A stretch of DNA of 7,832 nucleotides. Origin: Vulcanimicrobiota bacterium (GTDB lineage Bacteria > Vulcanimicrobiota > Vulcanimicrobiia > Vulcanimicrobiales > Vulcanimicrobiaceae). Below, piece after piece: positions 1-6,982 of the stretch. The DNA lies in contig PMFP01000134.1 in the NCBI GenBank assembly GCA_003155175.1, positions 59,082-66,913 of the forward strand, read 5' to 3'. The notes below the pieces were generated by a model, which was not told the DNA's origin, searched no databases, and saw only the letters and a program-made list of their open reading frames with translations. The number at the start of each line of letters is the position of its first letter. Within the stretch, counting starts at the first letter, position 1. Made by a program: the position numbers and the translations under genes.

Positions 1-734
1 CGCTCGACTTCTCGCACGTCCATCACGCCGCCGTCGCTGCGCATGATCATGAGCGGAGCGGCGATCGCCGCGCGCTCGACGGCTTCGCGCGTCATCCGCG
101 CGGTGCGCAGCATCTTCGGAAGAATCGCCGCATTAATCGCGGCGGTGCGCGTGCGAGCGCGCAGGCCGTACGTCGAACTGACGTCGTGGCCGCTGGTCGC
201 GTACGCGCCGCGCGTGCGCGCGTACGCCGCCGCGCTCTCTTCGTTGAGCGCATCGTCGACGCCGAACGGTTCGCTGACCGCAATGGTCTGCGCGCCGCCG
301 GAGATCAGCCGGTCCACCGCTTCTCGCGTACCCAGCGCGTCGTCCGACCGCGCGAACGCAAACGACGGCGTAAACGCGACGCCGGGCGCAAGCTCCATCG
401 CCCCGAAGCGCATCTGGCGCTTCGCGACCCATCCGTTGAGCGGCGCGTACAGTCCGAGCACGCCCACGCGCGCCACGTCGCCCTCGAGCAGGGCGTTGGT
501 CGCTTGCGTGGTCGAATGCGCGATGAAGGCGACGTCGGCGGCGGCGACGCTGGCGTCGGCCAAGATCCGCTCGATGCCGGCGACGATTCCGGCCGCGACC
601 CCCTCGCTCGCATCGTGGGTCGTCGGCACCTTGACGCTCGCAACGAGCTCCCGCGTCGCCGTATCGATCGCCACCACGTCGGTAAACGTTCCGCCCACGT
701 CGATTCCGAGGCGCAATTTGCGCGCTTCGCTCAT
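1..734 (-). CDS. Hydantoinase/5-oxoprolinase family protein (HyuA-type), N-terminal part, cut by left window edge
   Basis: Seen: the frame starts at an ATG at 734-732 and stays open to the window edge, giving 244 residues with no stop. Residues 10-19 (GIDVGGTFTD) are the phosphate-binding loop of the actin-like ATPase fold that opens the Hydant_A_N domain. Residues 72-83 (AHSTTQATNALL) match the second conserved block of that domain. Around 181-209 the SGHDVSSTYGLRARTRT stretch leads into INAAILPKM, and MIMRSDGGVMDV (229-240) is the entry to the hydantoinase_A domain. Known: this family couples ATP hydrolysis to opening of cyclic amides such as 5-oxoproline or hydantoins in the cytoplasm, commonly with a HyuB partner. 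The true substrate cannot be read from the sequence. The gene is last in the visible operon, 4 bases after the methyltransferase stop, with no convincing ribosome-binding site, so coupled translation is likely. About half the usual length is missing to the left. Alternative: an acetone carboxylase or N-methylhydantoinase relative. Confidence 0.9.
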   Translation of the reverse strand, partial: MSEARKLRLGIDVGGTFTDVVAIDTATRELVASVKVPTTHDASEGVAAGIVAGIERILADASVAAADVAFIAHSTTQATNALLEGDVARVGVLGLYAPLNGWVAKRQMRFGAMELAPGVAFTPSFAFARSDDALGTREAVDRLISGGAQTIAVSEPFGVDDALNEESAAAYARTRGAYATSGHDVSSTYGLRARTRTAAINAAILPKMLRTARMTREAVERAAIAAPLMIMRSDGGVMDVREVE

Positions 735-738
735 CGCT

Positions 739-1479
739 CTACCAGTCGGCGCGGATCAGATGGGTGACCAGCGCCATGTCGAGCGCGGGCGCTCCGCCGG
801 CGAAACGCGCGAAGAGCGACGTAAGCTCCGCATGCAGGGATTCAGCCGCCGGGCCGGTCTTGGGAAGGTAGGAGGCCGATGCCGCGCGGCCGATCAGCGC
901 CTCGAGGTCGAAACGCTGCGAATGGCCGTACGACGACCGCGAGACGCCGGCGTTCGGAAAAGCGGAGAACGTTTCGAGCGCGGCGATGCGCAGCGCTTCG
1001 GTATCGTCCGTTGCGTACGCGCGCACGACGTCGCCGAACGCCCGCGTGAAGGGATCGCGCTCGTCGCGTTCGTTCTGGAGCAGCGCCGCGCGACGCCGGG
1101 AGATGCGGCGGAACTCTTCGATGGCCTTCGCCGTCGCGAACCAGTGGAACGCCTGGCAGGCGCACACGACGTCCACGCTAGCGTCCTCGAGGTGCGTGAC
1201 TTCACCGGTCCCGTCTTGCCACGAAACGCGCGCGTGCGGATGCGCCGCTTCGCGCATCGCGGCGTTGGGTTCGATCGCGATCACGCGCGCGCCGCGCTCG
1301 GCGATCGCGCGCGCCGAGATGCCGGTGCCGGCGCCGACGTCTGCGACCGCGAGCGCCGCCGGCGAACCCAGGCCCGCCAGCAATTCGTCGATCGCGCGAT
1401 CCGGATAGCCGGGACGAAACGACGCGTAGTCGATCGCGCGATCGCCGAACCGCTCCGTCGAGTCGCGCCCGCCCGCCAT
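739..1479 (-). CDS. Class I SAM-dependent methyltransferase
   Basis: A 246-residue cytoplasmic Rossmann-fold methyltransferase of the Methyltransf_11/UbiE-like kind. Seen: the N-terminal FRPGYPDRAIDELL (21-34) typical of this subgroup; motif I VADVGAGTG (45-53), which binds SAM; the acidic end of strand 2 at IEP (69-71); and FHWF (111-114) after strand 4. NERDERDPF (136-144) follows strand 5. Relatives normally have a PGG turn just before strand 5, but here the segment reads ISRRRAALLQN (126-136), about two residues shorter and without PGG. The ATG is chosen because it shares one base with the upstream M20 stop (TGATG), and because MAGGRDSTERFGDRA is a normal N-terminus for the family. No Shine-Dalgarno is visible, as expected for coupled translation. 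The substrate is unknown; members of this subgroup methylate small molecules. Its place between a dipeptidase and an oxoprolinase-like gene may only reflect operon packing. Confidence 0.92.
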   Translation of the reverse strand: MAGGRDSTERFGDRAIDYASFRPGYPDRAIDELLAGLGSPAALAVADVGAGTGISARAIAERGARVIAIEPNAAMREAAHPHARVSWQDGTGEVTHLEDASVDVVCACQAFHWFATAKAIEEFRRISRRRAALLQNERDERDPFTRAFGDVVRAYATDDTEALRIAALETFSAFPNAGVSRSSYGHSQRFDLEALIGRAASASYLPKTGPAAESLHAELTSLFARFAGGAPALDMALVTHLIRADW

Positions 1480-2867
1480 CAGGAGCCGGGCGCGAGAGCG
1501 CCGAGCTCGTCGTACAAGCACGCCATCGTCGCGATGCCGGCGTAAAACTGCGAGAGGCTGAACTTCTCGTTGGGCGCGTGTATGCGATCGTCGGGCAGTC
1601 CGACGCCGATCATCACTTGCGGCAGCTTCAGCGTGCGGTCGAAATCCGCGACGGGCTTGATGGAGCCTCCGGTTCCGATGTAGACGGGCTTCTTGCCGAA
1701 CCCGGCTTCCATGGCGCGCGAAGCGGCGGCGACCGCGGGATGTTCGCGCCCCATCACGACCGCCGGCGCGTCGCCGCCGTCCTCGACTGCGATGCGAACG
1801 CCGCTCGGTGCGCCGGCGAGAATATGGGCCTTCACGAGCTCGCGCACGCGCAGCGGATCTTGCGCGCCGACGAGTCGCGCGGTGAGCTTGGCTTTGGCCC
1901 AGCTGGGAACGATCGTCTTGCTGCCCGGCCCTTGATATCCGCCCCAGATGCCGTTGATCTCGAGCGTGGGACGAAACCACATGCGCTCGAGCGCGATGCG
2001 GCCGCGTTCGCCGGACAGCTCCGAAACGCCGAGCGACTTCGCCTCGGCGGCTTCGTCGAAGTCGAGCGAACGCAACTCGACCATCTGTAGCGGCGTAATC
2101 TCCTCCACGCCCTCGTAAAAGCCGGGAACGGCGACCCGTCCGGCATCGTCCTTGAGGCCGGCTAGGATGCGCGCCAACGCCTCGATCGGATTGCGAATCA
2201 CGCCTCCGTAGTACCCCGAATGCAGATCCTCCGACGGGCCGTGCACGGCGACCTCCCACGTAACGAGTCCGCGAACGCTGGTGGTGAGCGACGGCGTATC
2301 CTCGGCGAAGACGGCGGTGTCCGATATCACGACCACGTCGGCATCGAATTTCTCGCGATATCGCTCGAGCGCCGCGGCAAAGCTCGGCGAACCGATCTCT
2401 TCTTCGCCTTCGACGACGACCTTGACGTTGATCGGCAGGCGTCCGCGCGTGCGCATGTGGGCTTCGATCGCCGCCAGGTGCATCAGGACTTGGCCCTTGT
2501 CGTCCACCGCGCCGCGACCGAAAATCTTGCCGTCGCGAACGGTGCCTTCGAACGGCGGCGACTCCCAAAGCTCGAGCGGGTCGGCGGGCTGCACGTCGTA
2601 GTGGCCGTAGATCATCACGGTCGGCTTGCCGGGCGCATCCAGCCACTGGCCGTATGCGATCGGATGGCCTTCCGTTTCCAGCACTTCGGCTTGCATGCCC
2701 AGTTCGCCGAGGCGCTCGACCAGGCGCTCGCAGCACGCCCGCACGTCGGGAGCGCGCGCCGGATCGGCCGACACCGAGGGGATCGCGATCCAGGCTTTGA
2801 GTTCTTCGAGATACGCCTCGCGGTGCGCGTCGCAGTAGGCGGAGAGCTGCGGGTCGACGGTCGTCAT
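1479..2867 (-). CDS. M20 family metallopeptidase (dipeptidase)
   Basis: A 462-residue zinc peptidase of family M20 (ArgE/DapE/carnosinase-like), of normal length, with no signal peptide and therefore probably cytoplasmic. Seen: H89 and D91 in GHYDVQP (first zinc ligand and the supporting Asp), the DDK motif at 122-124 (bridging Asp), E156-E157 in EGEEEIGS (general base and zinc ligand), D183 in VISDTA (zinc ligand), H216 in the lid/dimerisation domain (LHSGYYGG), and H430 in RIHAPNE (last zinc ligand). All expected catalytic residues are present, so an active enzyme is predicted. It should hydrolyse dipeptides or N-acyl amino acids; the exact substrate is not readable. The start is the ATG at 2867-2865, which overlaps the preceding stop as ATGA and has GGAG 11 bases upstream (2882-2879). 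An upstream in-frame extension of 57 residues is arginine-rich shadow sequence and was rejected. The stop overlaps the methyltransferase start by one base. Confidence 0.96.
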   Translation of the reverse strand: MTTVDPQLSAYCDAHREAYLEELKAWIAIPSVSADPARAPDVRACCERLVERLGELGMQAEVLETEGHPIAYGQWLDAPGKPTVMIYGHYDVQPADPLELWESPPFEGTVRDGKIFGRGAVDDKGQVLMHLAAIEAHMRTRGRLPINVKVVVEGEEEIGSPSFAAALERYREKFDADVVVISDTAVFAEDTPSLTTSVRGLVTWEVAVHGPSEDLHSGYYGGVIRNPIEALARILAGLKDDAGRVAVPGFYEGVEEITPLQMVELRSLDFDEAAEAKSLGVSELSGERGRIALERMWFRPTLEINGIWGGYQGPGSKTIVPSWAKAKLTARLVGAQDPLRVRELVKAHILAGAPSGVRIAVEDGGDAPAVVMGREHPAVAAASRAMEAGFGKKPVYIGTGGSIKPVADFDRTLKLPQVMIGVGLPDDRIHAPNEKFSLSQFYAGIATMACLYDELGALAPGS

Positions 2868-4912
2868 GAATCGGGTTTCTCCGAAGGGGGCGGCTCGACC
2901 GCCTCGTTTCCGATTTCGGCGGGTGACAGCGGTGTGCCGAGCCGCACGTCCACCGTCTGCGCTCCGCGTTCCACCTCGAACGTATGCGGAAGCCCGTCGT
3001 AGGCTCGCGACTGCGTCTGATACGTTCCGTACGTCCACCAGTCTCGACCGTCGAGTTTGTCGATCACGTCGCCGGTGCGAAGCCCGTCGCGGTAGGCGGG
3101 GCCGCCTGCGCGCACGTACGCACGCATGTTGCCGTCCACCGTCTTAAAGAGTGCGTAGAAGTACGACGGCGGATCGCCGCCTTGCATCGCGACGCCGCGC
3201 GCGAAGAGATTGGCCGCGCGTTGCGGCACCGCGCGGCGCCAGGCGTCCAACCGGTCCAGTCCTTGGAGCGCGAGCGTGCGTCCCGCGCTCGCATCCTCAG
3301 ACGGTACGATCTCGTGGTCGTGCCACTCGTCCACGATCCATCCGCCGCAGTCTTCCAGCACCAGGCCGACGTCGAGGTCGGTCCCGTTCGCGAGCGCGAA
3401 CGTGCTGCTCTTGACGAGAACGTACGACGCGTACGGTTTGCCGTCGCACGGCGCCGCGTTGGGATTTTCAGCGGTGCGCAGCGCGGTCAATCCATGCGAC
3501 GAAAGCGCGGACGCCACGGCGTCGGCGCCCGCACGCGCCGGAACGGAGCCGTCGTCCTCGACGCCGACGCGGCCGTTCGCGTTTGGCGGCGCGAGCGAGA
3601 CCGCGGGAAGAGCGTCCGCGTAGGCCGGCGGCACGATCGCGGAAAACGCAGGCATCCCGAACAGCGTTCCGCCCACCGTAACCACGAGAATGCAGGCGAC
3701 GGTCGCGACCGCAACCTGAAACGGCAGCGTACGTTTGGTTATCTCGTCGATCGGCGTGCCGGTGAAGTTCGCGACCCAGACGTTGGCGGTGTTGGTCGGA
3801 TCGCAGACGTTCTGAACCTGCACGACGGCCATGACCGCGGCCACGATGACGATCGGCGGCAGTGCGTTCGAGGCCAACAGCGCCGTGAAGATCGCGATCC
3901 CCACGCCGAACGGATTGAGCGGCCCCCGATACAGCACCAGCGGGCTCGCCAAGCCGAACGCCACGACGTAGGCGATCGGGTTGCGAAGCCAGCCGCCGCC
4001 CACGAGCGGCTCGAGCGCGGCGCGAAACTGGGGCTCGCTCGTCGCGGTGAGCAAGATTCCGATGCCGATGAAGAGCAGGATCGCCGGCGCGACGTCTTCG
4101 ACGCCGCGGATCGCGGCGGCAACCAGCGTGCGTACGGCGTCGCGCGGCCGGGCCAAAACCGCGCCGTAGATTGCCGAGATGGCGAACGCGGGCGTCGCGT
4201 CCATGTGAAACGCGTAGTAGAGGACGAGCGGTAGAATAGGCGCGAGCAGTGCGAGCGGATTGACGCCGGGCGGCTGCCGCCGCTCGCCGGTCACGGCGTT
4301 GGTCGCGTATCCGCGGTCGCGGCGAAACGCGATCAGCGCGTAGGCCACGAGCGCAATCGTGTCCACGACGGCCAGCGCGATCGCGTACCGGACCATCTGC
4401 TGCGGAACCACGCCGAAGAGTTTGGTATAGAACGTCCAGTTCGCGATGTTGAATATGAAGCCGAGCGCGAACGCCATGAGGAACAACGTCGACGCGACCT
4501 TGCGCGGAACGCCCGTCGTCATCATGATCGGCAACACGACCGAGCCGACCATGATGATCGCTCCCAGACCCGAGAGCGACGTAAAGAGGACGGCCACGAC
4601 CGCGCACACGACCAGCGCCAGCGCGAACGGGCGATCGCCGCCGTATTCCGCAGCGAGGTTCACCAGCGTGCGCGCGATGCCGGTATCGAGCGCGACGCGC
4701 CCGAGCAGCGCCCCGAAGATGACCGCGACGTAGACCGGCGCGAGGGCGGCCGATCCCGTCGTGACGATCGTGCCGAGCCGCCCGAACGGGACGCCGGCCG
4801 CGAGCGCCATTGCGAGCGCCATGAACGGCACCGCCAGCAGCGCCGGCAACCGGCGCGTGTACATCAGCACGGCGAAGATCAGAAAGATGAAGAGAACGAA
4901 GAGGCCGGTCAC
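2864..4912 (-). CDS. Polytopic ion-transporter-like permease fused to an extracytoplasmic C-terminal PDZ domain
   Basis: A 682-residue fusion in one uninterrupted frame. Residues 1-417 are a membrane domain with about 13-14 hydrophobic segments. It resembles the ion-transporter superfamily (citrate, C4-dicarboxylate, gluconate-type permeases), with re-entrant-like LSGLGAIIMVGSVVLPIM (113-130) and QNVCDPTNTANVW (367-379). Such proteins import organic anions with H+ or Na+. The last helix (about 397-417) is preceded by the basic EITKR, so by the positive-inside rule the remaining 265 residues lie outside the cytoplasm. Residues 421-590 form a domain I do not recognise, with only two cysteines (C489, C522) that could pair. 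Residues about 590-658 are PDZ-like, with GPAYRDGLRTGDVIDKLDG (604-622) as the core. The tail is Pro/Glu-rich. I chose the GTG at 4912-4910, which overlaps the hexosaminidase stop as GTGA; it restores the first hydrophobic helix, whereas residues further upstream are arginine-rich shadow. The stop overlaps the M20 start as ATGA. The substrate is unknown. Confidence 0.85.
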   Translation of the reverse strand: MTGLFVLFIFLIFAVLMYTRRLPALLAVPFMALAMALAAGVPFGRLGTIVTTGSAALAPVYVAVIFGALLGRVALDTGIARTLVNLAAEYGGDRPFALALVVCAVVAVLFTSLSGLGAIIMVGSVVLPIMMTTGVPRKVASTLFLMAFALGFIFNIANWTFYTKLFGVVPQQMVRYAIALAVVDTIALVAYALIAFRRDRGYATNAVTGERRQPPGVNPLALLAPILPLVLYYAFHMDATPAFAISAIYGAVLARPRDAVRTLVAAAIRGVEDVAPAILLFIGIGILLTATSEPQFRAALEPLVGGGWLRNPIAYVVAFGLASPLVLYRGPLNPFGVGIAIFTALLASNALPPIVIVAAVMAVVQVQNVCDPTNTANVWVANFTGTPIDEITKRTLPFQVAVATVACILVVTVGGTLFGMPAFSAIVPPAYADALPAVSLAPPNANGRVGVEDDGSVPARAGADAVASALSSHGLTALRTAENPNAAPCDGKPYASYVLVKSSTFALANGTDLDVGLVLEDCGGWIVDEWHDHEIVPSEDASAGRTLALQGLDRLDAWRRAVPQRAANLFARGVAMQGGDPPSYFYALFKTVDGNMRAYVRAGGPAYRDGLRTGDVIDKLDGRDWWTYGTYQTQSRAYDGLPHTFEVERGAQTVDVRLGTPLSPAEIGNEAVEPPPSEKPDS

Positions 4913-6894
4913 TTGACGACGCCGTCGAACGCCGGCAGCGTTCCGGAACGAACGTACCCGTCGTACGTCGCCCGGTAGATGGCGTCGGCCAGCGCGATCG
5001 CGCGCTGCGCGGCCAGGTGGTAGCGCTCGAGGTTGCTCGCCAAGTGTCCCTCGCGGCTCTCGTAGCGCCAAGCCCGTTCGTAGAGCGGCGCGAGCGACTC
5101 GTACGAGTCGCGCAGTTCCCACATCCAGTAACGCGACCAGAACAGATCGCGGATCGCCGGACCGTCCTTAACGCCCGCATTCGCTTGCGCGTCCGCGTAC
5201 ATGGCGCGCACTTCACGCGCGATCTGAAACTTGCGCGCGAGCGCGTCCAAACGCCGCGCAGCGAGGTACGTCACGAACGCCGCGTTTTCGTGGAGCGGCG
5301 GGCGCGCGTCGTAGAGATCGCGCTCTACGGTTTCGGCGTCGAGGCGAACCGCGCGAAGATCCACGCCGTCCATGCGCGCCTCCGCGGCGGCATCGAAGGG
5401 GTCGGCCCAAAAGAGCGCGTCGGTCGTATCGTGCGGCGCGGCGTGCAGGCGCTTCACGGCGTCCCCCAGCAGCGCAACGTCGCCCGCGTACGCGGGATCG
5501 TCCGTGCCGAAAAACGCAACCGGAAAATCGGCATCGAAGCGCGCGCGGTCGACGCGCCCTTCTTCCCACGCCGAAGCGGCCGCGTACAGCACGGGATACC
5601 AGGTGGATTCGTACAGCGTCTCGCCGTCGTCGTGCCAGACGGTCTGGAAGACGCCGATCACGCCGGGGACGCCTTTGCCTTGCGAGATGAAGAGATCTTC
5701 GTTCGGGACGGCGGTGGCGACGTCGGGAAAGATCTCGTTCCAATTGTTCGCTCCGGGAGCGATCATCTGATCGAAGCCGCTGCGCGCGACGAGATCGATG
5801 AACGGCTGGTAGCTGGTCTGCGGTCCGTAGTGCCAATTAACGATCACGGGGGCCCGGCCCGCGGGCCTGGGCAGCAGCGGCGCGATCGAGGGATCGTTTT
5901 CGATGCCGTCGTCCCAGAGCATCACGCGCGCGCCCGACGGCGCGACCAGCGCGTCCATCGCGGCGACGTGATCGGCGTAGGCACGGCTCTTGCCGGTCTG
6001 CTGCACGTACGCGGACGTCGTCCCAAGGCCGAGCGTTGCGGTCTCGTCCGAACCGATATGAAAGAACGGCGGATTTGGAACTGCCGCCAGCTCTTGCGTC
6101 ACGACGCGCGCGAGATAGTCGCGCGCCACCGGCGAAGCCGGCGAGAGAAGGAAGCCGTGCGGGAGTTCGGCGGCCGGCGCGTACTCCTCGACGCTGAGCA
6201 CGCCGTGCATGTGCGCGAACGTTTGCTGTTCCGGAATCAGAGCGACGTGAAAGCGACGCGCGTATCCGTCGAGTTCGTGCAACTGCGCGGGCGTGATGCC
6301 GTCGAGCGGAGCCGGCAGCGGATCCGTCGGCGATACGAAGACGTGTTCCATGTACGGCGAGTAGCCGTTCATCTTAAACGCGGCGATGGTGCGAATGCGT
6401 TCCTTGAAATACCGCATCGTCGGAAGCGGTCCGCGGGAGACGTCGTCGGAAAGGATTCGCCACGGCAACGCGGGCCAGTCCGAAATCGTCACGCAGGGCA
6501 CGGACCACGTCGCGACGGCGCGCCTCGGGAGTTGCGCGAGCGTCATGACCGCGTAGAACGCGCCGGCCGGGCTTCCCGCCTGGATGCGAACTCGCGAACC
6601 TCGAACGTCCAGGCGATATTCTTGCGCCCGCATTGCGGGCACGATCGTCGCGGTGATGTCGGGATCGCTCGCGCTCGCGCGCGGAACGGGGATGCCCAGG
6701 GCCGCCCAGCGCTCGGAGAGCAATTCGCGAGCGCCACCGTCGAAATCGGCGGCGATGGTTCGCGGGAGGCCCGGCGCGCGGCACGCCGCGACCGCAACCC
6801 GTCGCGGCTGCGGCAAGAGGTGGAGCGGATCGGCGCGCCCCGGCGAGCATAGCGCGACCACGATCGCCACGAGGCAGCCCAGCGAGCGGCGCAT
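4909..6894 (-). CDS. Exported glycoside hydrolase family 20 beta-N-acetylhexosaminidase
   Basis: A 661-residue secreted or periplasmic enzyme expected to remove terminal beta-linked GlcNAc or GalNAc by substrate-assisted retaining catalysis. Seen: an N-terminal signal peptide (MRRS, then hydrophobic residues 5-16, likely cleavage after A21); a GH20b-like alpha/beta domain (about 25-135) containing LLPQPRRV and GAFYAVMTLAQL; and a TIM-barrel starting at ILSDDVSRGPLPTM (147-160). The catalytic Asp-Glu pair is D283-E284 in FHIGSDET. Barrel aromatics include W354 in VNWHYGP and W420 in FQTVWHDDGE. All expected catalytic features are present. Residues about 470-661 form a largely helical C-terminal region, longer than the minimal GH20 barrel. 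The gene is first in the minus-strand operon, and its stop overlaps the permease GTG. No strong Shine-Dalgarno precedes the ATG at 6894. Substrates could be chitin oligomers, glycoprotein glycans or muropeptides; the sequence does not decide. Confidence 0.94.
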   Translation of the reverse strand: MRRSLGCLVAIVVALCSPGRADPLHLLPQPRRVAVAACRAPGLPRTIAADFDGGARELLSERWAALGIPVPRASASDPDITATIVPAMRAQEYRLDVRGSRVRIQAGSPAGAFYAVMTLAQLPRRAVATWSVPCVTISDWPALPWRILSDDVSRGPLPTMRYFKERIRTIAAFKMNGYSPYMEHVFVSPTDPLPAPLDGITPAQLHELDGYARRFHVALIPEQQTFAHMHGVLSVEEYAPAAELPHGFLLSPASPVARDYLARVVTQELAAVPNPPFFHIGSDETATLGLGTTSAYVQQTGKSRAYADHVAAMDALVAPSGARVMLWDDGIENDPSIAPLLPRPAGRAPVIVNWHYGPQTSYQPFIDLVARSGFDQMIAPGANNWNEIFPDVATAVPNEDLFISQGKGVPGVIGVFQTVWHDDGETLYESTWYPVLYAAASAWEEGRVDRARFDADFPVAFFGTDDPAYAGDVALLGDAVKRLHAAPHDTTDALFWADPFDAAAEARMDGVDLRAVRLDAETVERDLYDARPPLHENAAFVTYLAARRLDALARKFQIAREVRAMYADAQANAGVKDGPAIRDLFWSRYWMWELRDSYESLAPLYERAWRYESREGHLASNLERYHLAAQRAIALADAIYRATYDGYVRSGTLPAFDGVVK

Positions 6895-6917
6895 TTCAAG
6901 CGCCGTTAGTCGCTCTC

Positions 6918-6938
6918 AAGGGCCCTTCCCGCCGGGAA
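6918..6938. repeat. Two overlapping palindromes, possible operator
   Basis: AAGGGCCCTT (6918-6927) is a perfect 10-base palindrome. It shares TT with TTCCCGCCGGGAA (6926-6938), a 6-base inverted repeat around a single central base. They sit in the middle of the divergent promoter region, where a shared regulator could bind. Neither has a following T-run, so a terminator is unlikely. In GC-rich DNA short palindromes also arise by chance. Confidence 0.35.
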
Positions 6939-6968
6939 AGCTCGGACGGACTGAGGAAGGCGCGAGAC

Positions 6969-6975
6969 GGGAGGG
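6969..6975 (+). promoter_or_regulatory. Strong ribosome-binding site for the FecR-domain gene
   Basis: GGGAGGG lies 7 bases before the ATG at 6983. It decides the start over upstream in-frame ATGs, which would add arginine-rich shadow sequence ahead of the signal peptide. It is the clearest Shine-Dalgarno in the window. Confidence 0.8.
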
Positions 6976-6982
6976 TTCCTCG

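Larger units (their letters stand above)
6895..6982. promoter_or_regulatory. Divergent intergenic promoter region with nested palindromes
   Basis: This 88-base gap is the only real intergenic space in the window and lies between two divergent starts, so promoters for both the minus-strand operon and the FecR gene should be here or just inside the genes. I could not find a convincing -35/-10 pair for either direction. It contains two overlapping inverted repeats (6918-6938) and a purine-rich leader before the FecR start. The regulatory role is inferred from position. Confidence 0.6.

Noticed and set aside
43..1545. 500-codon plus-strand open frame
   Set aside because: Lies antisense to the HyuA-type and methyltransferase genes, which have clear motifs; its protein is Arg/Ala/Ser-rich low-complexity typical of shadow frames in GC-rich DNA.
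739..2736. 665-codon minus-strand frame ending in the methyltransferase
   Set aside because: The part before the ATG at 1479 is an Arg-rich shadow of the M20 gene; only the portion from 1479 to 739 is the real protein.
3653..3655. Internal ATG (residue 420 of the permease fusion) as start of a separate PDZ protein
   Set aside because: No Shine-Dalgarno or usable signal peptide follows, and the frame runs on without a stop from the last membrane helix, so a fusion is simpler.
2984..4234. 416-codon plus-strand open frame
   Set aside because: Antisense to the permease-PDZ gene; composition is extreme (Arg, Asp, His) and it has no domain.
3468..5216. 582-codon minus-strand open frame overlapping the permease
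   Set aside because: Different frame of the same strand; Arg-rich and without hydrophobic segments, while the permease frame has clear membrane helices.
5017..6852. 611-codon plus-strand open frame
   Set aside because: Antisense to the GH20 gene; very Arg/Val/Gly-rich with no recognisable motif.
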